Assembly (NCBI GenBank): GCA_014607495.2
Contig: CP053169.1
Coordinates: 7,130,001 to 7,194,000 of the forward strand
Source of the DNA: Carposina sasakii
Lineage: Eukaryota > Arthropoda > Insecta > Lepidoptera > Carposinidae
Direction of reading: 5' to 3'
DNA length: 64,000 bases
Both the position numbers and the translations under genes were made by a program. Under the pieces are notes generated by a model that was not told the DNA's origin, ran no database searches, and saw only the letters and a program-made list of their open reading frames with translations. Position 1 is the stretch's first letter, and every line of letters begins with the position of its first letter. Shown one piece after another: positions 1-12,260 of this stretch.

Positions 1-284
1 ACTTACTAATCTTATGCAACTAATATACCTTATGTTTCTTCTATCATTCATTTAACATTACTAATGAACCAGTAAATCGCCCATTTTACTGCATGTCTGG
101 AGTAATGGTAAAAATTTAATGGCGTCAGATTGCTAAGAAGTCGTATGAAGTTAATAATAAATAGTTATATTGCTTTTGCGTTTATGTGACTGATTGATTT
201 ACTCGTTCGCTTTTTTCAAATGGAATCTTGATGGTCATGCAACTATTGCTTATTAACAAAAAGATATTTTCATATTAAACTACA

Positions 285-1429
285 ATGGCTTGTTTATTTG
301 TAACTATCTTTTTCGCATTCGTAACTAAATGTTACAGCATTGATACGGATTATTATCTACCTGGAGATATGGATGAAGATGGAAATAAAGACATAACTTC
401 AAGAAGGTCTTATAATAATTCTCTTAATGATTCTTTAGGACAAGTAGAACCTAGCAGCGTAAGTAAATTTTCAGAAATAATGTTAGGTCAAAATAAGATT
501 ACTTATAAGGATGAAAATGAAGACAATGAAAGTTATACTAATAACATTACGCTATATAATAAGATTCAGCTAACTCATAAATTAAACCTTTTTAAATCCG
601 CGAATGGTACCGGAAAAGCAATTGAAGAACCAAAAAGGAAAATTAATTACCATTTCAATATTTACTCAGAATACGAATACATTTACGAAAGTAATATCAC
701 TGACTATGCCGATAATTTGCAATTGGGATTTGAGGAAAATACATCTACAAGATTAACAGATTCTACTCAAGCTTACTTAGCAGATTTTTACAATTTAAAA
801 CCAGCTGTTGGCTATGTATCAACAGTTGTGCCACATGTTTCATTATTGTCTAGCAGCAATTTATGGTATGTGCAAGAAGACTTGCCTTGCTGGGAACTAC
901 CATACCTGTATGCTGAGTTAGGATCAAAAGCGAGCTCAGAAGTGTTTCGTATCCATGATAGAACTCTCAAAAACGTAATAGAGAAGTCGGACGAGACAAA
1001 AATAACGGTTAGAAGTGTTCCAACAAATGTGGATCTAGCAAAAAATAAGTGGTGTGCAGAAAAGCCTTGTTTCGGAGATCACATTCTATGCCTATTTAAA
1101 TCGCAATATTCTGTCATTTGTACCCCGGAATACAAAGTAAATGTTCCGGAGGTTAGTATTAGGATAGCTTTGATAAACACAATAAATTCTATGCGTAATC
1201 GAGTTGCAAATGGACAAGCTAAGGAGTACCCGCAGTTGCCAACGGCGTCTAATATGCAGCAAGTGATTTACGACAACGACCTACAGAACATGGCTAAAGT
1301 GTGGCTCCACCAGTGTCTGCCCGGTCCGGCACCATGCTCTTCTCTGGAAGGCGGGTTTGCTTCGCCATTGGAGTGCACAATGTATGCAAAGGAATGTTGT
1401 AAAACCCATCCAATAACTGATGAACCATG
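285..1429 (+). CDS. CAP copy 1, exon 1
   Basis: Coding from ATG 285 to the donor ATG|GTATTA at 1430. It ends in phase 2 inside a Cys codon. The reading frame runs on 18 bases into the intron to a stop at 1446, so the exon end is set by homology to the paralogue, which splices at the same codon. Confidence 0.85.
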
Positions 1430-2413
1430 GTATTATGCATTTATTTAAATATTAGCTGGTTGTATATTTTGTCTGAATTATTGTTATTCATCCTTCCTGG
1501 ATCCCATTCTCAGTCGAGCACAAATTTCGTCATAATCAGTCGTGGCATCTTTGAATTTAAGTTAGACTAAGTTAATTTTTAGGCATTAACTTTATATTTT
1601 TACACTAGTGTTATTTATTTCAGCATACCAAAATCAGAATGTTATATCCATCCTATCATTGGATGTATTTATGCTTGGTACTCCAGTGCGGGTTCACGTC
1701 TCGAAAAAGTAGATATTGAATGTGGACACGCAGAGCCGTCCACTTACAACACTGTTCAGCTTCTACTGGCTAAGACAAATAAAGTTGGTTGTGCTTATGC
1801 TTATAATAAGGATAAAAATGCAAGAGTATTGTGTAACTTTTCACCTAGTGCGCCATTTATCATCAACACTGAATTTTACTGTGGACTTATAAAACATAAT
1901 GAAGTTACAGATGCTTATAATAAAACAGGCCAAAGGCCCACTCATCCAGAAAATTTGCAAGCTAATGGAATTAACCTAAAGCCGATTATACTGGCTGAAA
2001 ATACTGCATTAAATAATGATAAGTTTTCAAGAATTTATGAGGAAAACGTACTGAAGGCATTCAGAGGAACCTGGGGCATACAAAGTTTAATGAAAGACTA
2101 CTTACATAACTGGTGGGCGGAGGCCTTGCATCGACAATACAACGGCACGGAGGCTTTGATAGCGAGACTCGTAACGAAATATTCCTTTTATGAGGAAACC
2201 AATTCGAAGTGTGACAAAAATATTCCAGTATATCACACAGGAAAACCTGGGTCGGCTTGTACGGAGATCAGCAGAAGATATCATGCTCTGTGCTATGACT
2301 ATCGGGATCCCACTCCTGGGTATAGACTAATAGCTGTACTCGCTCCCGTGGCTTTGTTTTCACTGATTTTATACGATCTCTTCAGCGGTGTAATGAGGCA
2401 AATAAACAGTTAA
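285..2413 (+). CDS. CAP-superfamily (SCP/antigen-5-like) membrane-anchored protein, copy 1
   Basis: Two exons, 285..1429 and 1624..2413, joined by a 194-bp GT-AG intron; about 644 residues. The start is the ATG at 285, followed by a signal peptide (hydrophobic residues 3-18, CYS at 17-19). Residues 20-200 are low complexity with many N-glycosylation sequons. A cysteine-rich part follows (PCWELPYLYAELGSKASSE), then the CAP core: helix-like INTINSMRNRVANG, NMQQVIYDNDLQNMAKVW, then in exon 2 CGHAE and NKVGCAYA..VLCNFSPSAPF, the CAP C-terminal half. The usual Trp of the HxxQxVW signature is missing, so the pocket is non-canonical. A hydrophobic segment near the C terminus (LIAVLAPVALFSLILYDLF) suggests a membrane anchor or GPI signal. 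CAP proteins are secreted and include venom allergens and lipid binders; the role here is unknown. A paralogue lies at 21585..23969 on the other strand. Family call firm, function not. Confidence 0.85.
1624..2413 (+). CDS. CAP copy 1, exon 2
   Basis: Acceptor TTTCAG at 1618..1623. The first base completes the Cys codon and the frame reads CIPKSECYIHPIIGC onward, then the CAP C-terminal half and the hydrophobic tail, with stop TAA at 2411. The true exon extends about 205 bases upstream of the first internal Met. Confidence 0.85.
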
Positions 2414-3104
2414 ATAGATTTTCAACATGTAAGGCCCAGACGCACAGGCGATGTTGGTTACGTTGTTTGATACGCAAGAGCTTGGTTCGCACGTATGTAC
2501 CATTATGGAACCTAGAACACGAATATTCGTCCAACCGAACGTACAAACCAAATGTCCATGTTGGTCGTTTGTGTTAGCCCGTGCATACACGACTCCTGCA
2601 CATCGTCGATAGATAAAATTTTATTGATCATTACTTCTTCATATTACCATGTTATTCATTCGGAGGGAAGATGTTTGCATATTCATGACATCTACCTTAT
2701 AATTCATAGTGATAAGAATAGCTACCAATAGATATGATACGAATATCAAAATCTTTTATTTTAATTAGACAGATGATTCTTCGTCGAGGTTTTTGACTAA
2801 GTTTGTAGGGAAGAAAGGAATGTTTAATAAACAAGATCGACTGGTTTTGCTATTTCTGACGATAAATTAACATGTTACCATTAATAATTAGTACCTTTTT
2901 ACTATGATATCAAATTGATTGATTGTTAGCCGGATTTTTTTACTTTGCTTTGTTATTTTTTTTCGGGGTGCGGTGAGGTGACTATATAGTTAGTTAAAAC
3001 GAGTTTTTTGAAGGGCCGGATTAGACTTGTTAAATAAAAGATAATTGAAATATTTTAGATAGGTAGGTAGGTACCTATTTTATTTTCGATTTTATTTTTA
3101 TAAA

Positions 3105-3236
3105 CCACTAGTGGAAGCCTGCGACTTCGTCGTAATTTTATTAAAATCGCTCCAGACGTTTTTACGTGAAAGAGTAACAAACATACATTCATCCATCCAT
3201 ACTCACAAACATTCGCGTTTATAATATTAGTAGGAT
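3105..3236 (+). repeat. Interspersed repeat, ACTAGTGG..AATATTAGTA family
   Basis: Begins ACTAGTGGAAGCCTGCGACT and ends ATAATATTAGTAGGAT. The same ends recur in both orientations at 4375, 5022, 17582, 22826, 31041, 43969, 44420 and 52779, so this is a dispersed family. Its class (LINE 3' end or SINE) is not settled. Confidence 0.6.
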
Positions 3237-4029
3237 AAGAATTTATTGGTTTGGATCAGTTGTCTCACATGATGTCTTAAGTAACTCGCGTTAGCTTGTG
3301 TCATTATCGTTAATTACCACCAATAGTGGAAGTGATACAATTTCTAGTAAGTAAAATACTCCGTGCTCGTTGGTGCGATTGAAAGTGAGTTTTTCATGAC
3401 GTGATCGAGTATTGCACTTCCCGGTCGTACCTAAACAAGGAACTGGACTGACTGACGGTAATAGCTGTGATTATATCAACTACACACCTACATAATGGAC
3501 AGTACTGGATACCAATTTGTGGTTGTTATTAATTATATTGTCGCTTGTCATTAGGTATATTATCATAATTAACATATCCATCCTCTATATTAGGGATGAC
3601 TGCCTTTTTACTATTTATACAGAGGTGTGGTTATCCTTGAGATATCTATGATTTCGCAATAAAATATCTTTCGTCTTGGAAGCATTGACCCGAAATTTGG
3701 ACGTTTGCAGTTTGCGCGAAATGGCATATTAACAAAGTCACTGCGACCAGCATACCTGATATTTTGAAGGATGTGACCATTAGCAGGGCAACTAATAGGC
3801 GGTGCATCGTTGTTTTTTTCTTACAGCTTGCGGTGTAATTGCGTTAGTTGCTTCCTTCACTTTGTCGGGATTTCATAATCGTAATTTGTCTCTTGTCATT
3901 CTGCTATCGCGGATTCTGGTACCTGTAATATAGATAATAATACATAAATATGTACCTATTGTACGTGTAGAAACAGGAGTTTAAATAATAAGGCCTAGGT
4001 AATAAGTCTAAACACGGCTACAGATAGGT

Positions 4030-4377
4030 ACGTTATCTATACATCTATCTATCTTCTATATCTTACATCTTCTATATCTTCTGTAACGGATCGCTGTCTG
4101 TACAAGTACATGGAAGATATATGAGAAAAAATATTATAGGAGACCTTTATCAACCTAATAGAATGACTTTTGGAATTTCTGTCGGATTGTCTGTGCGTTT
4201 GTGCACGCTAATCTGAGAAACGGCTGAACCGATTTCGATGCAGTTTCCAAGAATATAGGTCCCACTTAACATATAGGCTACTTTTTATCCCGGGAAAATG
4301 TAATTACCCCAGATAATTTCGACATTTTGTTTTTTCCGCGGTCCATGCGGACGGAGTCGCGGGCGTCCACTAGTTCC
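4030..4377 (-). repeat. Interspersed repeat, same family, inverted
   Basis: Contains GTGCACGCTAATCTGAGAAA, ATCCCGGGAAAATG and ends GTCGCGGGCGTCCACTAG. It matches the blocks at 4440-5022, 44166-44420 and 52590-52779 by eye. Confidence 0.6.
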
Positions 4378-4439
4378 ATCATATAATTCTAACGCCCACC
4401 TTCCGGTTTTATCAGAACGGCTCGATCTATCAAATTATC

Positions 4440-5022
4440 ATCTATACATATAATAAAAATGTAACGGATCGCTGTCTGTACATGAAAGATATACAGGGTG
4501 TAACAAAAGGGGTATGTTAAGCGAAAGCTATATAAATAGCCCACTGAAAGGAACCTATCCATAAAATTTCAGGCTCGAAATCACATGTTTTTCCAGATAG
4601 TATGGAGAATTCCTAAACAACTCAGGAATGTTCATACAATCTTGAAAAATAAACATGTGATTTTGAGTCTCAAATTTTGGAAATAGATTCTCTATAATGG
4701 GCTGTTTACATGGCTTTTCGCTTAACATACCCTTTCTGTTACACTCTGTACAAGAAAAAATATTGTAGAATATACCTTTATCAACGCAATAGTACCCAAA
4801 ACAATGATTTTTGGATTTTTTGTCTGTTTGTCGGTTTGTCTGTGCGTTTGTGCACGCTAATCTCAGAAACGGCTGAACCGAATTCGATGCAGTTTTGACA
4901 GGTCCCACTTAACACATAGGCTACTTTTTATCCCGGGAAAATGTTTTTATCCCGGATAATTTCGATATTTTGTTTTTTTTTTTCTGTAGTCCACGCGGAC
5001 GCAGTCGCGGGCGTCCACTAGT
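4440..5022 (-). repeat. Second copy of the same repeat, split by a palindromic MITE
   Basis: The left part (ACGGATCGCTGTCTG..GAAAGATA) is cut at 4493 and resumes at 4749 with AAGAAAAAATATTGTAGAA, matching the unbroken copy at 4110-4140. It ends GTCGCGGGCGTCCACTAG at about 5020. Confidence 0.6.
4494..4748. mobile_element. Palindromic TA-flanked MITE, copy 1
   Basis: 255 bp with long terminal inverted repeats: CAGGGTGTAACAAAAGGGG on the left, CCCTTTCTGTTACACTCTG on the right. The interior is also palindromic (AAGCGAAAGC / GCTTTTCGCTTAAC) and the element is flanked by TA on both sides. Full-length relatives are at 33845 and 58684. A TA duplication fits a Tc1/mariner-type source, which is inference. 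Confidence 0.75.
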
Positions 5023-5067
5023 AATACATAATATTGTCTTCGCAAATACCTATACATACATTAGGTA

Positions 5068-5290
5068 TATACAATACACGGCTGTATACCCAAAATGGGG
5101 TAGCCAGTGTACTGGCCGTAGCTAGGATCGTGAAGGAGGTTCCACAGACACGTTTAGCATAGCGAGGACGGATGTCAAACCTCAGTCACAAGTTGTTAGG
5201 TCATTCAGTCTGAGAGACCGCCCCTGAGTTCCTTTGTCGACTCTTACGACATGTACGGAAGGAGATGCAGCTGATGTATAGGTATTTATT
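5068..5290 (+). repeat. SINE-like repeat (ACACGGCTGT..GGAGATGCAGCTGATG family)
   Basis: Starts at an ACACGGCTGT block and ends near AGGAGATGCAGCTGATGTAT. The same order of blocks recurs at 19480-19680, 51735-51915 and 60478-60670, and inverted at 17640-17830, 24700-24880, 29780-29930 and 54020-54420. Confidence 0.6.
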
Positions 5291-6357
5291 GATTGAAGGA
5301 CCAATATCCATTAATTGGAATTATCGTTCTCAATAGTAATTCCTGGACATCCCTTTGCCATATAAGGAATTAAAATTGACCCTGTTCATTCTCTCACATT
5401 TATTTAAAGGTTACCCACGCAAATGTAATTGTATATCACTGTATTATTGCGTACAAGTTCGGACCACTTGTGGTGCCAAGGTCGCTCCGCGGCCTTTCTC
5501 CCCTGCACTGCTTATCGAAATCAAGCCAACGGCTTATGATTCATTTGTGTTTGGATAATAATCTCAATAATCGACTATTTTCATAATTAAGTTGTACAAA
5601 AATAAAAATAATTCTTTGACTGTTAAGGCCGTCAGATGGTATTGATAGTAGAGATGTCGAAACATAATTGTCATACTGGAAATATGCCCAAACTTAGTGG
5701 TCTGTAGCATTTTCCTGGAATTATGGCTACTTTAAAACGAATAATATAGTTATTCTAAGCGTTACCTAACAAAATTGATCATTTATAATACCTATTAGTA
5801 CTTATGAAATTTGTATGACTACACTCGTTGACCTCCATCTCATTTGTATGCTAAAATAGTCAGATTTTATGCATATACTGCATAGGTACATTGGTCATAG
5901 TTCTTTACACATAAGGAGATATCAAACTTGGCGCTAGTATCTTTGTAATTTAAATACTGCTTTATTATTTATTGTGTATTTTCACAAAAATCCGCTGACT
6001 TCAAAGAGAAGACAAATGATCGTTGTACACACGTTTCCTTATTTTCTTCATGTACTTAATGAGACAACATACATATTACAAAACAGCTATGTCTATTAAG
6101 AAGTTGGACAGATGACCTATTTTTAAGCCATTTGCTTAGCAAAAGCAGTATTGGCCAATTTCAATACTAGAGTTTAAAAAGAATCTCGGTTTGTTTTTAT
6201 ACCAAATTCAAAATTTTATATGAAAACAATTGAAGATTAAATCTGAAATATGCAAAATATCTCTCGAGATCAGTTATTGACATTAGCTGTGTATAGCAGA
6301 GTTAGCTTGGCGCTACAAAACCTTGGGACTCAAGTTTTTCTCACATAACATCTAGGG

Positions 6358-6546
6358 CAGTCTTTCCCAAAGTGGGCGATAGATAACGCCCCCTCGTGGG
6401 CGTTGGAGGCCTAGAGAGGGGCATTTAAGGCCCCTGAAAAAATAGCGCAACTAATATGCTATTGACATTTTTAAGGTGAATTAAAAATGGGGGGCGCTAC
6501 TAATTTTCAAAGTGGGCGTTAGACAAAATAACTTTGCAAACCTCTG
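6358..6546. mobile_element. 189-bp hAT-type MITE
   Basis: Flanked by an exact 8-bp duplication, ATCTAGGG, at 6350 and 6547. Ends are CAGTCTTTCCCAAAG and, inverted on the right, CAGAGGTTTGCAAAG. CAG termini with an 8-bp target duplication are the hAT hallmark. It is too short to encode a transposase. Confidence 0.8.
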
Positions 6547-9500
6547 ATCTAGGGTCTATTAAGTTGATTATAATTAATTATTATTATAATTTATTTGTTT
6601 TTAGTGTACATTCCTATGTTTTGTTTGTTATTTTTCAACTCAGATAAGCAGGCAAATTGACCGGGCTTCTTTATTAGATAATATTATGGGCTTGACGCAC
6701 AGAATTTACAGACAATTACAATTTATGTAAGAGTTCAATAAAGGGAATGGTGAACTACTTCTATAACTATGACATATAGGTTCAATAAGAAGGAATTTTG
6801 TGGTTGAAAGTTTGTATATAAATATAAAAAAATCGTCAAATTTTTCATCAGATTCGAAATTTTATAGATAAACCTGTTTCAGCGTTTTCCAAAATACGTT
6901 TTTAGGGTAGTAAGTTTTAAAGTACTAAGTTTACGGGGATGAAGTCGCTGGCGGAAAACGTTGTACTAAATAAATATAAAACTCTTCGTGGAACTACGGC
7001 TGTCAATGATATCAAACAAAGGCTCCTGCTACACTCATTAGATATGGCGCGACGACTTTTGCGACAGCGCTTAGGTAGGTACTACACTGTGCCTTCGAGC
7101 CTAACCGATTAATTGCGTCAGATTATAGGCGAGACAAATATTACACTACAACCGGTCAAGGCCATAGAAACTGTAGTTTATGATTATAAATAAATTAGTT
7201 TTCGGTGCCTACACAAAGGCAAATCGCATTAATTTAAAAGTAGAGTCGCAATATTGAAGAATCTGCCATGAAATATGAATAAACATGCGATTTGTACTTT
7301 AAAATTTTGTGGATAGCTTTTTTGTAGTGGGCTATATTTTTAACTTTTCGCTTAACATAAGTAAGTACCCCTTTGTTACACCTTATCAAAGACGATAATA
7401 TTATAGTCTTTGACACAATGAACAGCTAGGAGGATCTTGATCTTAAATAAACGGATTACAGTATACATTAGGTTAGTTTATTTTTTATCATAGCTTTTGA
7501 CGGCTCATAGTATACGAAGTAGTGGTCAAGAGAAACAGCTTACAGCTAGTAACTATCTACTAGTAACTAGGTCATAGTTTTGTGCTAGTGCATATGCTTA
7601 TAAACTGCGAGTGTGGAGTTGTGGACCCGTAACACTCGCTTGCAATTTCATCTAACCAAACGCCTATACTGCGATTGGCGGTCTTAATACTATATTGGTA
7701 TTACCAGCTGCATGACCATTCAAACAAGTGACATTTATGACAGTACTACCTAGATTTGTAGCCGGCTGTATAATTTTAAACGACCTTTGTTGTGTGAGTT
7801 GCAGACTTTTATTTTAATGAACAGAAAGTTTTTCTTGGCGAGGTTTCGAAATGCTCAGAGAAACTATTTTCTTTTTTCCAAAATTCCAACGGAAGGAATT
7901 GTAATTTGAAATCATTATTATTTTTGTTATCTGTTGCAGCAAAATTATAGAATCTGGCGTTTTACATTCTTCCTAGGCATTTCATGTAGTGTATGTTTTT
8001 GAAGGACGTATTATAATACTTTGACCGCTAATTAATAAGATTATTTATAAGAAGCCTTTGTTTACACTAGTTTAATTCGTTCCAATAGGTTTCCAATTAA
8101 CCTATGCATATGCAATTTTTTTACATAAAATACAGTTCTAAACAGACGAGACGTATAAACAACGTCACCTTCATATTGGCCTTCTAATTTCAGTAATAGA
8201 GGTGTTAATGTTATGATAATTTGCAGTTATTTTGACGTCGTTGTAGATGCTGAAATCAAAGTTAAACATTCACTAATTGTTTTTCAGGAACTTGGGAAAA
8301 TTTTGCTTCTATAATACCTATACTTGTAGCTAAGTAGGTAAAGTCTGACTGAGTCTGACTAATCTATTTACATGCATTTAATGCGACGGTACATGTTCAA
8401 AACAATCTATGCATATAAAATGCTCTGTCCCGAACTTAGGACTCGAATAACTGACTGACGGATAAACACGCAGCCTATAACCACTGATCTCGAAGCTTGA
8501 AACTTGGACGGTTCCTATGTTCTTTGTTACATGCAATGACAAGGGATTTTCCGAATTTCGCACGGCAATAGAGTAAACGGAAATTTTAAAAATTATTAAT
8601 AAAGAAATGAAAAAAAAATCACCCGAGTGAGATTTTTAAGTTAAAGCGGATGAAGTCGTGGGAATTCTTATTTATTTATCTTCATTCTTTAAATAGTAAT
8701 AAAAAAATATGTTGAATTGCTGATGAGGCAATGAGTAAACCTAGTCATAAAAATAACTCAACAGTTTTAAGCTGTTATTATACGAAACGAGTAATATGAA
8801 TACTGTGTGTGAGTCACATTTTGAATGAGTAAGTATGTATCTTTTTTTAGTATTCGCACGGAATACTTAACACTTTACGCGGTATATTAGGTAAAGCGAA
8901 TTATATAGCTTTAATGCGAGTTATTGTAATAATTGTGTAAAAATGTGTCGTAAATAGTCATAATCATAGAGCATTTGGTGGTTTTAACGAGTAATTTCTT
9001 TGTCTTTTTATTACTTTACCTTATAAACTGTCTTTATTAGTTTATTTTTTTATTATATAAAGTGACCCGCTTCGCTGACATGTAACTTTTGGGTAGGCCT
9101 TAGCTATTCAGATAAAGAACGCAGTTATGGATAAACGAATCAAGCGACAAAATTGAAAAAAAAAAAGTTTTGATTGCAGTTCGATTCCTGACATGATAAA
9201 CTATGTATTCAGCAAATTTTCAGTTCAAAAGACGCTCTTAGTGTCTTATAATAGAGGGTGAATCAAGCGATATGAAAAATTTTGTCAGGACTTTTGCACA
9301 TATTTGTTACTTTAAAGCTCATTTTCTCAAATCCTTCCAAGTGTCGCTTAATCTGTTCTTTCATAACTGCGTCCTAGTATATCCTAGGAATACCTTTGAT
9401 ACTAAGTTATGTATTACCAATGTTTTTTTTATTAACTCGTATCTAATCAGCAGTTTTATATCCCGGAAATATGTGTGTACGATGATTCAGGAGATTAATG

Positions 9501-9634
9501 ACGCAGTTTCCACTGCATTCTAGCGAATCTAGTGAATTCTTAATGGCTAGAAAACTTTAAAATAATTTTACAGCGTGACATGAATAACAAGTAGGTTAGA
9601 GGTTATTCCAGCTTTTTTCCCATCAATATTATGT

Positions 9635-9724
9635 TACCATATTACGGCACCATGTGGTTCTATCGCCCCTGGTGCTCTGTCTACCCCGTAAGGGATAAAG
9701 GCGTGATTATATGTATATGTATGT
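9635..9724 (-). repeat. Interspersed repeat (CTTTATCCCTTACGGGGTAG family), inverted
   Basis: Carries CTACCCCGTAAGGGATAAAG and CACCATGTGGTTCTA, the reverse complement of blocks at 12146-12260 and 32199-32316. Confidence 0.6.
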
Positions 9725-10209
9725 ATTATGTTCCTTGTCACCGACTTTATTAAGTTTGTTATCGACATCGTTGACTTGGATATCAGTAGCTTTAAAAGGC
9801 AACTATGACATGAAAAGATCTAACTTGACAATTTAAGTTACCATAATATAGTTTTGCATTACTTTAGGAGGTAATGTAAAATAATTGTTTCTACACACAT
9901 ATTATGACTGGCTATTTGTCCAGTACATTTAATTACCTTAGTAAACGTATAAATGTCCAATCCAAACACAGTAATTTATATAAACACGCTGTCGCATACA
10001 CTGATCAACTATTATCACGTTGCGGCTCCCATTAATTTCAAATAACCAACTGATTACGTTCCGATTGCACGTGCGTTTGGTGCCGGAGTGCGGTAGACCA
10101 ACGTACGCCGCGGTGCGTAGACATTGAGAGACTGGCAGTTGCATAGTTGAAATGTTCACGGTTACTTCGCCGGTAATACAAGGACTGTATGGCTTGGCGA
10201 GCGTGTCAT

Positions 10210-10700
10210 AGGTTTAGGTCGCGGCTGCGCTGATAAGAGGCAGCGTGAGGTGTACTCGTGCATATATAGGACACAGCATCTTGATAGAGATAATTGTTAA
10301 AGATCCCGTTATCCGCTATTTGTTTATTGTCCTCTTCTGTTGCGTATTCTAGGTTTAGGTCCTGACTACGCTGATAAGCGGCAGCGTGTGGGGTACCAAT
10401 ATATGTATAGGCAAAATCTTGATTGCCCCTATTGGTTAATTGTCTTCTTTGGTTACATCTTCTAAGGCTAGATCATGCAGCATGAGGTGTATCTAATTGC
10501 TCATATGTTAGGCCGCAGCATCTTCGTAGAACTGTTTCTTATAGTTCTTCTGTTATATTTCCTAGTTGATAGAGTGGTACGCAATTGTTTTGCAGTAAAA
10601 CAGTTCTATGACATCGTGACAATTTTGCCACATCTAGGTACCAGGATCTTGCTATGGAACCCGTTCATATTGGCAAGTTGTTTCTAGAGTTGGGTATGTG
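10210..10700. repeat. Degenerate tandem repeat, about 3 units
   Basis: AGGTTTAGGTC..GCTGATAAG starts at 10210 and again at 10351 (141 bp apart). A weaker third unit begins near 10464 with GATCATGCAGCATGAGGTGT. Units share the blocks GGCAGCGTG, CATCTTG and TGTTTATTGTC/TTAATTGTC but have drifted strongly. Confidence 0.55.
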
Positions 10701-12145
10701 TGTGAAAACAGTGCATCTTCTACCCCTTGTAAAAAGCTCAACATTGGGCATCTTATGTTTATCAGAGCATGTGTTATAAACTGGAGACACATAAGAACTC
10801 AGTGGGGGGTCGCGTAACACAAATCACCCTAATAGATTTCGCATATAGGGCAGTAAACGCGCATACATTTGCATGTAAAAGTATATTTTTCAATATTATG
10901 ATAGCGTAATTATACAGGTGTGCATCGACCTCCGTCCAAAGTGCTTTAACCTCCTTGAGTTAGTCACTTAAAAATATTATGTGTAGGTGGCCTTTAGATA
11001 CAGATCACAAAACTACAATACTTGACTGACTCATTTTCTCAGTCAATATCTGTGACGTCATTATGTATTGGCTTCCTAGAACAATGATCATTTCAATGAT
11101 TGTACAAGATCTTCTAGCCTGGGTACACCTGTCCACGACGAAACTTAATTTTATTTATTTGCCAAAAGCACTTCAACATATTTAAAAACATTAGGGCTTA
11201 ACTTACTTCCGGATTTTCAGAACGGATTTGCATTGTATAATTAGAGTAGATCGAGTAGATCTAAACTTAGCTCTTTAGTAACTAATGCAAGTTATAATGT
11301 TCTGTGTCACTAATAGAAAAGTTACTTAGTAAATTTGTCTGTCAGAGGTCAAATGGAAGAGGGCTGGACGAGTCATAATTTTATTAAATTGGTACTTATA
11401 AAGATATAGGGAAAACCACTATTTGCATTAACCTATTTCAACTTTTTTGACAATTTTTATAAGGTTAACTTTCTATTAGATTAGGAAGGCTTGGTTACAA
11501 ATTTAAAATATTCATAGGTACCTAGTACCTGTCATTTAATTTTCCTTTATTTCTCTGCCATCAGATTGCCAGTAGACTAGACATAATTTTGCAATTATTC
11601 CGTATACGAACTTTTATTAGTGCAGTCCAATATTTTCTATTATGCCAATTACTTTTTTTTATGTTACTGAGACGAAAAAAATAATTTCTAATTGCCTTTT
11701 CAAAACTGTAAACTTTATATTACTCGTATGTACTAAATAATGATAATACTTTCGCATAGTAAAGTGTACGACAGACAGTTACTTCTATAGTAATTGTAAT
11801 ATAATATATACCTCTAATATACCTATAATACTTTAGTAGTTTCAATTGGACTCGCTCAAATCGAACATTCCATTCGTTTTATAAATACAAACGCAAATAT
11901 GTAAGGAGCATGACCCTCGTCTAATTGGTAAACGTTAACAAATAGGTAGGTTTTAAAATTAGTATGTTCTTTGTTTTTGTTCTTGTGTACAAACTGTGTT
12001 TTACTTCCCAATAATAGGTTCATTGTCAAATAGTTAACTTTTGTTTATCTTATCACACATGGGCCAATTTTTCCAATGATCAGAAGGATAAACTTTATGC
12101 TGTCTCTACTTTATCCTTCACAGGTTGTCTGAAACAAATTATTTT

Positions 12146-12260
12146 TTACATACATACATATAATCACGCCTTTATCCCTTACGGGGTAGGCAGAGCACCA
12201 AGGGCCACTAGAACCACATGATGCCACTTCTGACCAATTTTCAGGGTATAGTTGAGATGT
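12146..12260 (+). repeat. Interspersed repeat (CTTTATCCCTTACGGGGTAG family)
   Basis: Runs from ACATACATACATATAATCAC to AGGGTATAGTTGAGATG. A near copy is at 32199-32316. Confidence 0.6.

Noticed and set aside
4555..4908. 117-codon minus-strand frame and a plus-strand partner
   Set aside because: Both lie in the palindromic MITE and the repeat it interrupts.
9272..9523. 83-codon open frame with hydrophobic stretches
   Set aside because: Chance open frame in AT-rich DNA; no signal for family or splicing.
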